A stretch of 55,234 bases of DNA from Hyphomicrobiales bacterium. Its GTDB lineage: Bacteria > Pseudomonadota > Alphaproteobacteria > Rhizobiales > Beijerinckiaceae. Shown piece after piece: positions 44,365 to 54,912 of this stretch (position 1 is the first letter of the stretch; every line of letters begins with the position of its first letter). The notes under the pieces are model-generated. The model ran no database searches, had not been told where the DNA came from, and saw only the letters and a program-made list of their open reading frames with translations. The stretch spans positions 1 to 55,234 of the forward strand of contig CANGOE010000010.1 of the NCBI GenBank assembly GCA_947455455.1, given 5' to 3'. Both the position numbers and the translations under genes were made by a program.

Positions 44365-44486
44365 AGAAATTCCAAGCGTATGAGAGGGACCAGTCAAAAT
44401 TGATTGATCCCTTATAGTCTATTTCGATAGCCGGTATCCCATGCCGCTGAAACAGGAACAGCCATGAGACCAACCCTTTCCGCCTT

Positions 44487-46388
44487 TTACAGCTTGGCCG
44501 CCAGCAACCGGACAGTTTCGGAATAATCCCCAAGAGTCCCATCAACGATCAAATCGGGGCTTTTCGGAGCCTCGTAGGGGCTGCTTATTCCGGTCATATT
44601 GGGCAGTTGTCCGGTCCTTGCCTTTTTGTAAAGCCCTTTGGGGTCGCGTTCCTCGCATAGAGCCAGCGGCGTATCGACAAAGACCTCTAAGAAATGGTCC
44701 GGCCCGATCAATTCGCGGGCCATTTGCCGTTCGGCACGGAACGGGCTGATGAACGCCGTGATTACGATCAAGCCGGCATCCATCATCAAACGGGCAACCT
44801 CGGTCACCCTGCGGATGTTTTCCACACGATCAGCCTCTGTAAATCCCAGATCCCTGTTAATGCCCTGCCGGATGTTATCGCCATCAAGAATATAGGTGCG
44901 CTTGCCCTGTGCGTAGAGTTCCTTTTCAAGGGCATTGGCGAGTGTCGATTTTCCGGACCCCGAGAGGCCGGTGAGCCAGACCACTTTACCGGCATGGCCG
45001 TTCATCCTTTCGCGATCGGGCCTGCTGATGCCCAAGGCCTGCCGATGCACATTTTGTGCGCGCCTGAGATTATGGCGGATCAGCCCTGCCGCTACGGTCA
45101 CATGGCTTTGTTTATCCACCAGAATAAAGGCCCCCAATACGTTTGATTGCGCATAGGGAGCGAAGACCACTGGTTTGCCCAGCGCCAGATTGGCAACGGC
45201 GATATCGTTGAGACCCAGTTGACGGCATGTCTCATGGGCCTGGCTGTTGACATTGATCCTGTATTTGAGGCTCGTCAGGCTTGCCCCTGCCCATTGATTG
45301 GCCAGCTTGATGTCGTAATTCCGGCCGATCAGCCCCGCCTCGTCATGTAACCAGATGATCGTCGCCTCGAACTGGTCGGTCATTTCCAAAGGTTGGTTGG
45401 CCCGTCCGATCACATCGCCACGGGATGCATCGACCTCCCTATCCAGCACCAGCGTCACAGCATCCCGGGCTGTCGCAACAGCCAAGTCGCCATCGGAAGT
45501 GACGATGCGGGCAATTTTGGCGGTTTGACCGGAGGCTGTCACACGAACCTCGTCGCCGACAGCAATATGCCCGCTTGCCAAAGTCCCTGAAACGCCCCGA
45601 AATTCGGCATTCGGACGATTGACCCACTGCACCGGAAAGACCGTTTGCGTGTCAACAGGATGCTCGATCGCCAGCGTTTCCAGACAGCCCAACAGGGTCG
45701 GGCCGACATACCACGGCGTGCGGGCCGAGCGGGTTGTCACATTGTCACCCTTCAGGGCGGACAAAGGGATGGCAACAACTGTCTTGAACCCGAATGCATC
45801 GAAAGATGATTTGAATTCGGCATGGATGGCATCAAAGATAGTCCTGTCATAATTGACAAGATCGATCTTGTTGATGGCCAAAACCACATGCCTGATGCCC
45901 ATCAAGGATGCCAGAAAAGCATGGCGGCGGGTTTGTGCCAGAACGCCTTTGCGTGCATCGATCAGAATGATCGCCGCATCGGCCGTGGAGGCACCAGTCA
46001 CCATATTGCGTGTATATTGCTCATGGCCGGGTGTATCGGCGACAATGAATTTGCGGTTTGGCGTGGCAAAAAACCGATAAGCCACATCAATGGTGATCCC
46101 CTGCTCGCGCTCGGCCGTCAGCCCGTCGACCAGCAATGCAAAATCGATTTCGTTGCCCTGCGTTCCATGACGTTTTGAATCGGCTTGCAGTGCATTGATC
46201 TGGTCATCGAATATTTGCTGTGTTTCCCACAAGAGCCGGCCGATCAGCGTGCTTTTGCCGTCATCGACACTGCCGCAGGTGATGAAGCGCAGTAAATCCA
46301 TATTGGCTTGATGCTTGATCCAGTCAGCAACCGAATGGGTTCTTGCAACGGTCTTCGGGGAAGTCCGGGAGATTTTGGAGCGGGCCAT
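44487..46388 (-). CDS. cysNC: CysNC: sulfate adenylyltransferase large subunit fused to APS kinase
   Basis: This is a 633-residue fusion. The N-terminal GTPase/CysN part (about 1-440) has [24 protein letters not shown] and NKIDL. The C-terminal CysC part (about 450-633) has P-loop GLSGSGKST and [19 protein letters not shown]. With CysD it makes APS and then PAPS, the sulfate donor. The same fusion is called NodQ in rhizobia. The ATG overlaps the cysD stop by one base. Presence beside two sulfotransferases points to sulfation rather than assimilation. Confidence 0.95.
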   Translation of the reverse strand: MARSKISRTSPKTVARTHSVADWIKHQANMDLLRFITCGSVDDGKSTLIGRLLWETQQIFDDQINALQADSKRHGTQGNEIDFALLVDGLTAEREQGITIDVAYRFFATPNRKFIVADTPGHEQYTRNMVTGASTADAAIILIDARKGVLAQTRRHAFLASLMGIRHVVLAINKIDLVNYDRTIFDAIHAEFKSSFDAFGFKTVVAIPLSALKGDNVTTRSARTPWYVGPTLLGCLETLAIEHPVDTQTVFPVQWVNRPNAEFRGVSGTLASGHIAVGDEVRVTASGQTAKIARIVTSDGDLAVATARDAVTLVLDREVDASRGDVIGRANQPLEMTDQFEATIIWLHDEAGLIGRNYDIKLANQWAGASLTSLKYRINVNSQAHETCRQLGLNDIAVANLALGKPVVFAPYAQSNVLGAFILVDKQSHVTVAAGLIRHNLRRAQNVHRQALGISRPDRERMNGHAGKVVWLTGLSGSGKSTLANALEKELYAQGKRTYILDGDNIRQGINRDLGFTEADRVENIRRVTEVARLMMDAGLIVITAFISPFRAERQMARELIGPDHFLEVFVDTPLALCEERDPKGLYKKARTGQLPNMTGISSPYEAPKSPDLIVDGTLGDYSETVRLLAAKL

Positions 46389-47857
46389 CAGAAATACCCC
46401 TCCTGCTTTTTCTTTTCCATCGAGCCGGAACTGTCGGTGTCGATCTTGCGGCCCTGACGCTCGGATTGGCGGGCATTGATCGTTTCAAGCAAAATATCTT
46501 CGAGGGTTTCGGCCTCGGATTCGACAGCACCTGTCAGCGGGTAACAACCGAGGGTTCTAAAGCGCACTTTACGGATCTGGATCGTCTCGCCATCAGAAAT
46601 CTGACAGCGATCGTCATCAACCATCATGATCATGTCCGGGCGCATGATGACCGGTCTGGGTTTGGCAAAATAGAGCGGCACAACCGGTATCCCCTCTTGA
46701 TAGATATATTGCCAGATATCGAGCTCGGTCCAGTTGGACAGGGGAAACACCCGGATGCTTTCATCCGGTGCTTTACGCGTATTGTAGAGATTCCATAATT
46801 CCGGCCGCTGGTTTTTGGGGTCCCAACGATGCGAGCTGGTTCTGAAAGAAAAGACACGCTCCTTGGCACGGGACTTCTCCTCGTCGCGTCGTGCCCCGCC
46901 GAAAACCACATCAAAACGATATTTGTCGAGCGCCTGCTTCAGGCCTTCGGTTTTGGTGATGTCGGTGTGGAGTGACGAGCCGTGATCGAAAGGATTGATG
47001 TTCTTCTCGATCGCTTCGGGATTGATATGGACCAGCAATTCCATGCCTGTTTCCCGCACCATCGCATCGCGGAACCGATACATGTCCTGAAATTTCCATG
47101 CTGTATCGACATGCAACAGCGGGAACGGCGGGGGTGACGGATAAAAAGCCTTGCGGGCCAGATGGAGCATCACGCCGCTGTCCTTGCCGACGGAATAGAG
47201 CATGACAGGGTTTTGGGCCTCGGCGACAGCCTCGCGCAAGATATGGATGCTCTCGGCCTCAAGCCGTTTGAGATGCGGCGAAGGACTTGTTTGCAAACCG
47301 GCCGGTTTCGATAGGCTTGCAATCACGGGCATGGAAGATTGATAGGCTTGCGGACACATATGCAGGGTGTCGGACCCGGCCAGCTTGTCCAACATCGTGA
47401 CAAGTTCACCATGTGCAAACACCGCAATGGCGTTGCCAATATGGCTTTGCAACAGATGCAATGCGGACTGCACCGTATCAGATTGCCGATCAGGCAATGG
47501 TATCCAGAAGCGAGCTTCCCTGGCATCATTGGCAAAAAGGCACGGTGCCTGATCAGGCAAGCGGCCCATTTGCACGAAGAGAACCCTGTCCCGCCTGCGA
47601 CGCGCCTGCTCGATGGCCCAATCCAGCACCAGGGCAATCGGCGGGCGACCCAGTTCGTCGCGCAGAGTGTCCGGTGTCAAAATATCGGGTAAAAAACCCA
47701 AACTGGCAATCTTGCGTTCGGCCGTACGCTTGGTGTCGGCCAACCCTTTGGCTTGCAGATCGGCAAAAGCCAGAGTCAGATCCCAAACCTTGCAATCCGA
47801 CAGCCGCTGTCCTTCAAATGTCGCAAAAACAGGAAGATGGTTTGTCGCGATTTTCAT
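46388..47857 (-). CDS. cysD: Sulfate adenylyltransferase small subunit CysD with large N-terminal extension
   Basis: This is a 489-residue protein, whereas CysD is normally about 300. The CysD part begins near residue 193 ([16 protein letters not shown]) and has the PP-loop [16 protein letters not shown] and [14 protein letters not shown], ending with the usual [15 protein letters not shown]. Residues 1-190 form an unrecognised region with [35 protein letters not shown] and [18 protein letters not shown]. The start MKIATN at 47857 has GAGCGGA upstream. An internal ATG (about residue 176, 47332) has no ribosome site, so the long form is probably made. The role of the extension is unknown. Confidence 0.88.
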   Translation of the reverse strand: MKIATNHLPVFATFEGQRLSDCKVWDLTLAFADLQAKGLADTKRTAERKIASLGFLPDILTPDTLRDELGRPPIALVLDWAIEQARRRRDRVLFVQMGRLPDQAPCLFANDAREARFWIPLPDRQSDTVQSALHLLQSHIGNAIAVFAHGELVTMLDKLAGSDTLHMCPQAYQSSMPVIASLSKPAGLQTSPSPHLKRLEAESIHILREAVAEAQNPVMLYSVGKDSGVMLHLARKAFYPSPPPFPLLHVDTAWKFQDMYRFRDAMVRETGMELLVHINPEAIEKNINPFDHGSSLHTDITKTEGLKQALDKYRFDVVFGGARRDEEKSRAKERVFSFRTSSHRWDPKNQRPELWNLYNTRKAPDESIRVFPLSNWTELDIWQYIYQEGIPVVPLYFAKPRPVIMRPDMIMMVDDDRCQISDGETIQIRKVRFRTLGCYPLTGAVESEAETLEDILLETINARQSERQGRKIDTDSSGSMEKKKQEGYF

Positions 47858-48109
47858 ATTAATCCGCTCAATCAACACATAGAGATCCATTTAAAGCAAA
47901 TTTATAATTTATTCAATAAAAATGCATATTGCGACATTTTTAAAATACATCCCCCTATATTCACAGTTTACAATGCAATCTATCCCGCTCCGACCTGTGT
48001 TTTAGCATCGGAAAAGCAAATGCTGTTTGATCGGGCGCTTCACATGGATGCGCTCATCTGTCATTCAGAGCACTTAAACATCCAATAGCATGACAATCGG
48101 AACCAAGAC
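47858..48109. other. Divergent AT-rich intergenic region between cysD and the GT2 gene
   Basis: These 252 bases must carry promoters for both leftward cysD-cysNC and the rightward glycosyltransferase. The stretch 47890-47945 is mostly A and T. No convincing consensus pair or dyad was seen. Confidence 0.3.
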
Positions 48110-49057
48110 ATGCAATCCGACCATCTCTATCGACAGCTGCGAGTGGCCCTTGTGATACCCTGTTACAACGAGGCTGGAACAATCGGAGCCGTGATTGACG
48201 GTTTTCATTCGGCCATGCCGGGCATTGGCATCACGGTGTTCGATAATGGCTCAATCGACAACACGGCAGACGTCGCACGCGCTAAGGGTGTGGATGTCGT
48301 CCATGTCGCTGTCAAAGGCAAAGGCAATGTCGTCAGGCGAATGTTTGCTGACATTGATGCCGATGTCTATGTCATGGTTGATGGCGATCTGACCTATGAT
48401 CCTGCCAGCATGAAAAGCATGATCGACAAATTGATCGATGATAAGCTGGATATGGTCGTTGGATGCCGTCAAACACCCTCTGAAACCATCAGGACTGCAT
48501 ATAGACGCGGCCATCAATGGGGCAACCGCGTCCTGACCGAGAGTGTTTGCCGGATCTTCGGTGGTTCATTCATGGATATGCTGTCGGGCTATCGGGTCTT
48601 GTCGCGCCGGTTTGTCAAATCATTCCCTGTTCTGTCTGACGGCTTCGGTATCGAAACCGAACTCACGATCCATGCCCTGGAACTGAAGATGCCGGTCGGG
48701 GAAGTCATCACACCCTATGGCGCGCGTCCGGAAGGTTCGGTTAGTAAATTATCGACCTATCGGGACGGCTGGGGGATCCTGATGACCATCTTGCGTCTGT
48801 ATATGCTGGAGCGCCCACTGCAATTCTATGGCCTGATAGGCGCGGTTCTTGCGCTCACCTCCATCGGCTTGTCGTTACCGATCCTGATCGAATTCCTGAA
48901 TTCGGGGCTGGTTCCCCGACTGCCGACGGCGGTGCTATGTGCTTCGATGATGTTGCTTGCGGCCATGTCACTGCAATGCGGTATGATCCTTGACAGCGTG
49001 GCCCGTGGACGAAAGGAAACCAAGCGCCTGTTCTACCTGTTCGCGCCGAAAAAGTAG
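48110..49057 (+). CDS. GT2-family glycosyltransferase (polyprenyl-phosphate type) with C-terminal membrane helices
   Basis: This 315-residue protein has a GT-A fold start VALVIPCYNEAGTIGAVI, then VMVDGDLTYDP (DXD-type) near 95-105 and MLSGYRVLSRRF. Two hydrophobic helices follow at about 240-300. It resembles dolichyl/undecaprenyl-phosphate sugar synthases and so probably loads a sugar on a lipid carrier. First of three rightward genes in the cluster. Confidence 0.87.
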   Translation: MQSDHLYRQLRVALVIPCYNEAGTIGAVIDGFHSAMPGIGITVFDNGSIDNTADVARAKGVDVVHVAVKGKGNVVRRMFADIDADVYVMVDGDLTYDPASMKSMIDKLIDDKLDMVVGCRQTPSETIRTAYRRGHQWGNRVLTESVCRIFGGSFMDMLSGYRVLSRRFVKSFPVLSDGFGIETELTIHALELKMPVGEVITPYGARPEGSVSKLSTYRDGWGILMTILRLYMLERPLQFYGLIGAVLALTSIGLSLPILIEFLNSGLVPRLPTAVLCASMMLLAAMSLQCGMILDSVARGRKETKRLFYLFAPKK

Positions 49058-49177
49058 CACTGCCATGGCCATGTCTGGGATCCAAGCGTTCTGCCGGCGG
49101 AGGATGAAAAATCCTGCCAATCCGGCGAGGCTTGATCGCAGTGTCATCAGCCCCGACGAGACAATGCCTTAGCAATC

Positions 49178-50704
49178 ATGATTGGAAGCCTACTCAAAAA
49201 TCTGTTTCTATCGATCACCAGACCCAGAATCTGTGACTTTCTGGTCGTGGTGATTACCCTTGCCGCCTTGATCAATCTGGTTTCGAGCGGGCGGGGTTTT
49301 GTATTCTGGCCGGATTCAATCGGCTATTTTGGCCCCTTGGCTGATTGGCAGACCGGGCAGGGTTTCACCGCATGGTATGGGCGGGGCTTTGTGTACCCAT
49401 TGTTTCTGACTGGCCTGATTCAGGACAGCACGCATTATCTTCGCGTGCTTGACGCACAGATGCTGTTATTGGCTGGCACCTATCTATTCGCGGGATGGGT
49501 GGTGTGGCGTTGCGGGCATAGGCTGGATCGTTTGCCGGCTTCCAGAGCGATACCGGCCATGGGCCTATTGATGCTCGGACTGATCAGTTTCGATTTCAAC
49601 GCCGCCCAACTCGCCTTGATGCATTCTGCACTGCCCGAAATCATGTTTATTGCGGTATTGGCCCTGCAACTTGTCTTGGTGTGGAAGACACTGCACGCGA
49701 CCGAAAAGCGGATGCAATATGCCGGACTGGCGGGTGTCACTTTCATCGGCTTCATGCTGATCCTGATCAAGCCACACTATCTTTTGACCGCATTGGCGCT
49801 TCCGCCTGTTTTGGCGTTGATGTTGCGACAAAAATTAGCAGGCAAACCGCTAGTCTTAGCCTTGCTGGTCGGTTGTCTATCCGCCACACCCTTTCACCTG
49901 TTCGATCTGCATCAGAAAGCATCATATGATCGGCTTGCCGCAAAAACCTTCGGACCCAGAACCCTCTTCTGCAACAATCTCAATGTCCTTGATCTGGGAT
50001 TTGAACGAGGACTGGAAGACAGACTGAACATCCGGCCGCAGATTGAACAAATCCTCAAAGACGGACCACAAGGTTGGGATGCATTGGGCTTTAATGGTGA
50101 TGCCTGTATGTATGGCGAACTAGGCCGCACGATCAGAAACCAATACAAGGATGATCCCGATAAAGAGGCCAATTATTATCTCTCAACCACGGCTTGGGCC
50201 GCTCTGATCGCGCCGGATATGGTTTTAAATCGGTTGATGCGCCAGTTCAGACTGGCGCTGTCCTCTCCTTTCTTTCGCCATCGCATCCATATCAGCGACT
50301 GCCACCCGTTGGAGGCAGGCCTGAAACGAAGCGCCTTCTTCGAGAGACTGCAAACCGAATGCCTCAGGCACAAGGACGACCGGATCTCCTATTACGATTT
50401 CAAACCTCTCTTGTTCAACTGGATCTACCCCCTGCTTCTCGGCCTCGGCATGTGCAAGTTGGTCTTGATTGGGTTTAAAAGAGGCACAAAAAACAGCTCC
50501 ACCCCCTCACCTTGCGGGAATTTGGCGGCGGCAACATTGCTTGCCATTTTCTCGTTTGTTTTGTTTGTCGGGCTTGTACATTCCTTTGATGTCTTCCGCT
50601 ATATGATGATGATTTCACCTCTCATACTGGTATCATTCTGTTGCATCACGGTATGGCTGTTCACGACAGGGAGCCGAGATTCTGAATTTGTTGACAGTGA
50701 TTAA
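49178..50704 (+). CDS. Polytopic membrane protein, possible GT-C-type glycosyltransferase
   Basis: This is a 508-residue protein with roughly nine hydrophobic helices in the first 250 residues and again at the C-terminus, and a soluble part around 240-400. The first loop has FVFWPDSIGYFGPLADW, with an acidic residue placed as in GT-C enzymes that use lipid-phosphate sugars. It would fit as acceptor of the sugar made by the preceding GT2. No family was recognised with certainty. Confidence 0.6.
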   Translation: MIGSLLKNLFLSITRPRICDFLVVVITLAALINLVSSGRGFVFWPDSIGYFGPLADWQTGQGFTAWYGRGFVYPLFLTGLIQDSTHYLRVLDAQMLLLAGTYLFAGWVVWRCGHRLDRLPASRAIPAMGLLMLGLISFDFNAAQLALMHSALPEIMFIAVLALQLVLVWKTLHATEKRMQYAGLAGVTFIGFMLILIKPHYLLTALALPPVLALMLRQKLAGKPLVLALLVGCLSATPFHLFDLHQKASYDRLAAKTFGPRTLFCNNLNVLDLGFERGLEDRLNIRPQIEQILKDGPQGWDALGFNGDACMYGELGRTIRNQYKDDPDKEANYYLSTTAWAALIAPDMVLNRLMRQFRLALSSPFFRHRIHISDCHPLEAGLKRSAFFERLQTECLRHKDDRISYYDFKPLLFNWIYPLLLGLGMCKLVLIGFKRGTKNSSTPSPCGNLAAATLLAIFSFVLFVGLVHSFDVFRYMMMISPLILVSFCCITVWLFTTGSRDSEFVDSD

Positions 50705-50829
50705 TGGCAATATTATAGAAATGCATGCTTATTCGGATTAATAGTTGTTAAAGTTTTAAAACTGAACTGTGGTTTTAACTTTAAAAACGATTTAATTCTT
50801 GCACATTCAATTCATTCGCGGACTTTAAA

Positions 50830-51552
50830 TTGATTTTGATCAGTCAACCCAATTTACTGTTTTTAAAACCCAGAAAGGTTGCGGGAACATCTTTTGAAAT
50901 TGCACTTTCAAATTTCACTGATGACACCTCGATCATCACTCCTATTACCGACACGGATGAAGCCATCCGCGCAAGCCTGAGTTTTCGGGGGCCTCAAAAT
51001 TATCACATGTCCATTGTCGAGGTCATGAAAACATGCAATTTGGGGATCTGGAAAGAACTCATCCAAAATCGCAAGCCATTGAAATTCTGGAACCATATCC
51101 CTGCGACACTGGTCAAGGAGCGATTGGGACATAGCCAGTGGTCAAGCGCCTTCAAGATTTCGATCGTCCGCAACCCTTATGACATGGCCATTTCACGATA
51201 TTTTTTCACAACCCAGACAGTCGATTATTCGCCCCAGGATTTTGAAAATTTTTGTGTCTCCCAAGGAACAGCTTTCAAACAAAATCTGGAACAATATTTT
51301 ATCGGACATGAAGAAATCATCGATTTTTATATCAAGTATGAATCCATCAATGACGACATTTTAAAACTAGAAAATCAATTCAATGAATTAAAAGGGCTCT
51401 CGGACATTTTTTCCCGGATAAAAGCCAAAGGGCAATTTCGGCCGCCCAATGCCATAGCCGGTGAAATGTTTGCGCAGGCACCTTTGGCGAAAAAAATCAT
51501 TACCGAGACATGCCGTTTTGAAATTGAAAAATTCGGCTATGAAAGCCCCTGA
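50830..51552 (+). CDS. Second sulfotransferase-family protein
   Basis: This 240-residue protein has LFLKPRKVAGTSFEIAL (about 10-26) as the 5'-phosphosulfate loop, in the form KVAGTS, and ISIVRNPYDMAISRYFF near 115-131 for the 3'-phosphate. The start is TTG at 50830 (or 50836); no ATG precedes the P-loop. Low GC. It differs from the sulfotransferase at 42134, so two acceptor positions may be sulfated. Confidence 0.75.
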   Translation: MILISQPNLLFLKPRKVAGTSFEIALSNFTDDTSIITPITDTDEAIRASLSFRGPQNYHMSIVEVMKTCNLGIWKELIQNRKPLKFWNHIPATLVKERLGHSQWSSAFKISIVRNPYDMAISRYFFTTQTVDYSPQDFENFCVSQGTAFKQNLEQYFIGHEEIIDFYIKYESINDDILKLENQFNELKGLSDIFSRIKAKGQFRPPNAIAGEMFAQAPLAKKIITETCRFEIEKFGYESP

Positions 51553-51559
51553 TTGAATC

Positions 51560-51619
51560 GGGCCGAATGAATTGGAAGAGAACCAACAAGCCCTTTTGGT
51601 TCATTCTTACCCTTGGCCC
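51560..51619. terminator. Possible bidirectional terminator stem between convergent genes
   Basis: AACCAA (51581-51586) pairs with TTGGTT (51596-51601). Alternatively, GAATGAA (51565-51571) pairs with TTCATTC (51600-51606), with outer arms GGGCC (51560-51564) and GGCCC (51615-51619). It lies between the sulfotransferase stop and the converging GT4 stop. Stem lengths are moderate. Confidence 0.4.
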
Positions 51620-51635
51620 TTAACCCGACAATGCT

Positions 51636-52772
51636 TCATGCTGTTCCATTGACTGCAGATATAATCAGCCTGTGCCATTGATCAAAAACCAGATCCGGCG
51701 CAAAGCGGTCGCAGACCTCGGGCGCTCGCTGTGCAAGCTGTACCCGCTTCAGGGGATCTTCCATCAGACTTTTCATCGCACCGGCCAGTGCATTCACATC
51801 GTTCGGAGGCACCAACAGTCCGTCTATCCCATGACGAATAATATCGCGGGGCCCACTGGGACAGTCAAAGCTGATGACAGGAAGCCCGCAAGCCATTGCT
51901 TCGGCCAATGCCAAGCCGAAACCCTCGTAGAGAGAACTGAATACAAAGAGATCACCCGCATGAAGCCAGTCGAATGGCGGGGAGACAACGCCTGCCATGA
52001 AAACCCTGTCTGCCAGTGCAAGGTGTTCGATGAGCTTGAACAAGTTAGCCAACTCCGGCCCCTCGCCGATGATCACCAATGTCCAATCGGGAAAGTCATC
52101 TGCAACCTGTCTGAATGCGTGAAGCAACAAGTCAAAACCCTTTTCAGGCGCCAATCGCCCCATGGCCATGACTGTGAACTGTCCGAATTGTTCAGGTTTT
52201 ACAATGTCCTTGCACATGATGCGAGGAACCGGATTCGGTATGCGGACACCCCGCCACAAAGTTTGGCGATGCGTGACTTCTTTCTCCAGCGCGCTGGAAA
52301 GCACAACCACACTGTGAGCATATGGGTATAGCAATTGGCGCATCAGGCGCCATCGCAGGCTGACGGGATGGTAACGCCAGTCGGTTTGTTCCGACACGAT
52401 CACAGGGATGCCTGTGCCGATGAGAGCCTGCAAGACCTGTACATTCACCGAATCTATAAACGAAATCACCACATCCGGTGCGCTTTCCGAAAGCGTGTGG
52501 CGCAAGACTTTTATCGAGCGGAATTGTCCCGCCAGATCGAACCAGCGATAGGTCGAACCGATCGTTTGCGAAGCCTTGATGCGGGGGACCTCTGGAGGTA
52601 TGTCATAGAAATCTGCCGTCGCATCATGCAGTGTCATCACTGTCGGCTTATGTCCCGCTTGGGCAAGTGCACCGGCCAGCCATAAAACAATGCGTTCGGT
52701 TCCCCCACTGCCAAGCGAGCCTGTCACCAACGTCACGCGTAGGCCATTTTTCATCACAAGACTGTCAAGCAT
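51636..52772 (-). CDS. GT4-family glycosyltransferase
   Basis: This 378-residue GT-B enzyme has an N-terminal GSLGSGGTERIVLWLAGAL and the C-terminal GT4 segment SSLYEGFGLALAEAMACGLPVI, with the E-x7-E pair and MAMGRLAPEKGFDLLL before it. It adds a sugar from a nucleotide donor to the growing repeat unit. The ATG at 52772 has no clear ribosome site; ATG at 52754 is an alternative. It lies 103 bases after the asparagine-synthase gene, same strand. Confidence 0.9.
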   Translation of the reverse strand: MLDSLVMKNGLRVTLVTGSLGSGGTERIVLWLAGALAQAGHKPTVMTLHDATADFYDIPPEVPRIKASQTIGSTYRWFDLAGQFRSIKVLRHTLSESAPDVVISFIDSVNVQVLQALIGTGIPVIVSEQTDWRYHPVSLRWRLMRQLLYPYAHSVVVLSSALEKEVTHRQTLWRGVRIPNPVPRIMCKDIVKPEQFGQFTVMAMGRLAPEKGFDLLLHAFRQVADDFPDWTLVIIGEGPELANLFKLIEHLALADRVFMAGVVSPPFDWLHAGDLFVFSSLYEGFGLALAEAMACGLPVISFDCPSGPRDIIRHGIDGLLVPPNDVNALAGAMKSLMEDPLKRVQLAQRAPEVCDRFAPDLVFDQWHRLIISAVNGTA

Positions 52773-52875
52773 GGGGAGGGTTCACTTCAATCGTTTCAAA
52801 GCATCCCGTACGGTATCCAATTCCCACAACGCGATTGATTTATCAGAATATCTGCCCTCATCCCATTAGAGATCT

Positions 52876-54891
52876 TCATTGATTATCTCCAAAGGCATGC
52901 CGAGGGGGTTCAATCGAGGCTGACTGGCTTTCCAGCCAGGATTGAAACATCAAAACGTTCCATAATTGGTACTGCCAGTTGCGCTTGCCGGAGAGATGTT
53001 CCTCCCATTTGGTGCGGATAGGTCCCACATGGAAGTAACCCTCGCGCTTCAATCTTTCTTCATCCAGCAAGGCTTCGGCCCAATCCCTCAACGGTCCGCG
53101 CAACCACGCAGCGATTGGCACGCCAAAGCCCATTTTAGGCCGCTCGATCAGTTCTTTGGGAACATATTTGTAGAGAACCTGCCGCAAAATCCATTTGCCG
53201 CTCCCATCCCGCAACTTCATGGATTGCGGGATACGCCATGCATATTCAACGACACGATGATCAAGAAACGGCATGCGGCTTTCCAGAGATGCACCCATCG
53301 AAGCCCTATCGACTTTCACCAGAATATCGTCAGGCAGATAAGACAGGCTATCCATTGCCATCATCCGCTGGACATCATCCAGCCCTGAAAGCGAGAATTC
53401 ATTGTCTTGCATCACGGTGAAAGGTTCTTGCCCTCCAATGACCACCTCAGCAGGATCTAGATGACTGATCAACCGGAAATAGAGATCGTCGATCCTTTGA
53501 AAATCCAGAATCTGCGCGCCCTTGTGGAGTTTGAGGCCTATATTTGTTTGATTAAAGGATTGGGGCAGAACATTCTCAAAGGGTCCGAGTATGAAATTCC
53601 ACACAGAAGGAGAAATAGAACGAATTATACTTGCTGCAAAGAGCCGAAGCACACGCGGCACTCGTGAAAGTTTGTTCCAAAGGCTTTGGGTGAAAATATA
53701 ACGATTATAGCCCGCAAACAATTCATCGCCTGCATCACCGGAAAGCGAAACGGTGACGTGGCGGCGCGCGAGTTCGGACACGAGGACTGTGGCGATTTGC
53801 GACGAGTCCGCAAAGGGCTCGCAATACAGCTTGGGCAATCGGGCGATGACATCCAGCACCTGATCCGGTGTGACATAGAGCTCCGTATGATCGGTTCCTA
53901 AATGGGCCGCAACTGCTTTGGCGTATCCGGCCTCGTCATAGCCTTGCTCACTGAACCCGATCGTAAAGGTTTTTATCGGACTGGCGGATTGGGATTGCAT
54001 CAGGGCTACGATGGCCGAGGAATCAATGCCACCGGACAAAAAAGCTCCCAGCGGGACGTCTGCCAACATTTGTTGCTTGACCGCAGATCGGAGCAAGCCT
54101 TCGAGCTCGTCTGCAATGTCCTCAGCCGAGCCCGTGAGGGGGGACCGATTGCCTGACACGGCAATCCCGGCCATCGACCAGTATGTCTCAACCTTAATCG
54201 TCTTGCTTGCCACAGAAAGTGTGAGCAATTGCCCCGGTTGTAGTTTGTGAATGCCTTGATAAATCGAATGTGGTGCGGGGATGTAATTGTGGCGCATGAA
54301 AAGTGCCAGAGCGTCGCGGTTGATATCCGCACGAAAGGATGGATGGACCCTCAGCGCTTTTAATTCCGACCCGAACAGAAAGCAGTCATTTTCGCCATCA
54401 CCCTGCCAGCCGTAATAGAGTGGCTTCTCACCCAGCCGATCCCGCCCCAATGTGAGACTCCGCTCATTTTTATCCCACACGGCAAATGCAAACATGCCTA
54501 TGCAACGCTCTATTGTGGCTTTGATGCCCCAAACAGCAAAGCCCATGAGCAGGGTTTCAGTGTCGGATGTCCCTTTCCATGACGGGCGGGGAAATGCATC
54601 ATAACGGGTGCTTTCAAGCTCTCCGCGCAGTGCGAGATGATTATAGATCTCACCATTGTAGACGAGCACAAACCGCCCGTCACAACTTGTCATAGGTTGG
54701 TGCCCGGCTGTCGAGAGGTCGATCACCGACAAGCGGCGATGGGCCAGCGCTACTCCGGCTTCGTCATCAATCCAGATGCCATCATCATCAGGCCCGCGAT
54801 GGGCAAGGGTATTGCCCATTCGCGATACAATGTCCTGCGCGAGTAGAGCGTTAAACCCGTTTAACTCTATAAAACCTGCCAGACCACACAT
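52876..54891 (-). CDS. asnB: Asparagine synthase-like glutamine amidotransferase (AsnB family)
   Basis: This 671-residue protein starts MCGLAGF, so Cys 2 is the glutaminase nucleophile; ATG at 54891 is therefore right, not the frame start at 54912. RGPDDDG is at 32-38. The synthetase half has the PP-loop SGGIDSS at 286-292. The family makes asparagine from aspartate and glutamine; many cluster-encoded copies instead amidate sugar acids of surface glycans. Its position at the edge of a polysaccharide cluster favours the latter, which is inference. Confidence 0.93.
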   Translation of the reverse strand: MCGLAGFIELNGFNALLAQDIVSRMGNTLAHRGPDDDGIWIDDEAGVALAHRRLSVIDLSTAGHQPMTSCDGRFVLVYNGEIYNHLALRGELESTRYDAFPRPSWKGTSDTETLLMGFAVWGIKATIERCIGMFAFAVWDKNERSLTLGRDRLGEKPLYYGWQGDGENDCFLFGSELKALRVHPSFRADINRDALALFMRHNYIPAPHSIYQGIHKLQPGQLLTLSVASKTIKVETYWSMAGIAVSGNRSPLTGSAEDIADELEGLLRSAVKQQMLADVPLGAFLSGGIDSSAIVALMQSQSASPIKTFTIGFSEQGYDEAGYAKAVAAHLGTDHTELYVTPDQVLDVIARLPKLYCEPFADSSQIATVLVSELARRHVTVSLSGDAGDELFAGYNRYIFTQSLWNKLSRVPRVLRLFAASIIRSISPSVWNFILGPFENVLPQSFNQTNIGLKLHKGAQILDFQRIDDLYFRLISHLDPAEVVIGGQEPFTVMQDNEFSLSGLDDVQRMMAMDSLSYLPDDILVKVDRASMGASLESRMPFLDHRVVEYAWRIPQSMKLRDGSGKWILRQVLYKYVPKELIERPKMGFGVPIAAWLRGPLRDWAEALLDEERLKREGYFHVGPIRTKWEEHLSGKRNWQYQLWNVLMFQSWLESQSASIEPPRHAFGDNQ

Positions 54892-54912
54892 TCTCTTATA
54901 AAACACCCACAC

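Noticed and set aside
42134-51552. Nodulation (nodPQ/nodH) genes
   Set aside because: The sulfate-activating and sulfotransferase genes are similar in kind, but nodABC and other nodulation genes are absent and a flippase with GT genes fits a surface glycan better.
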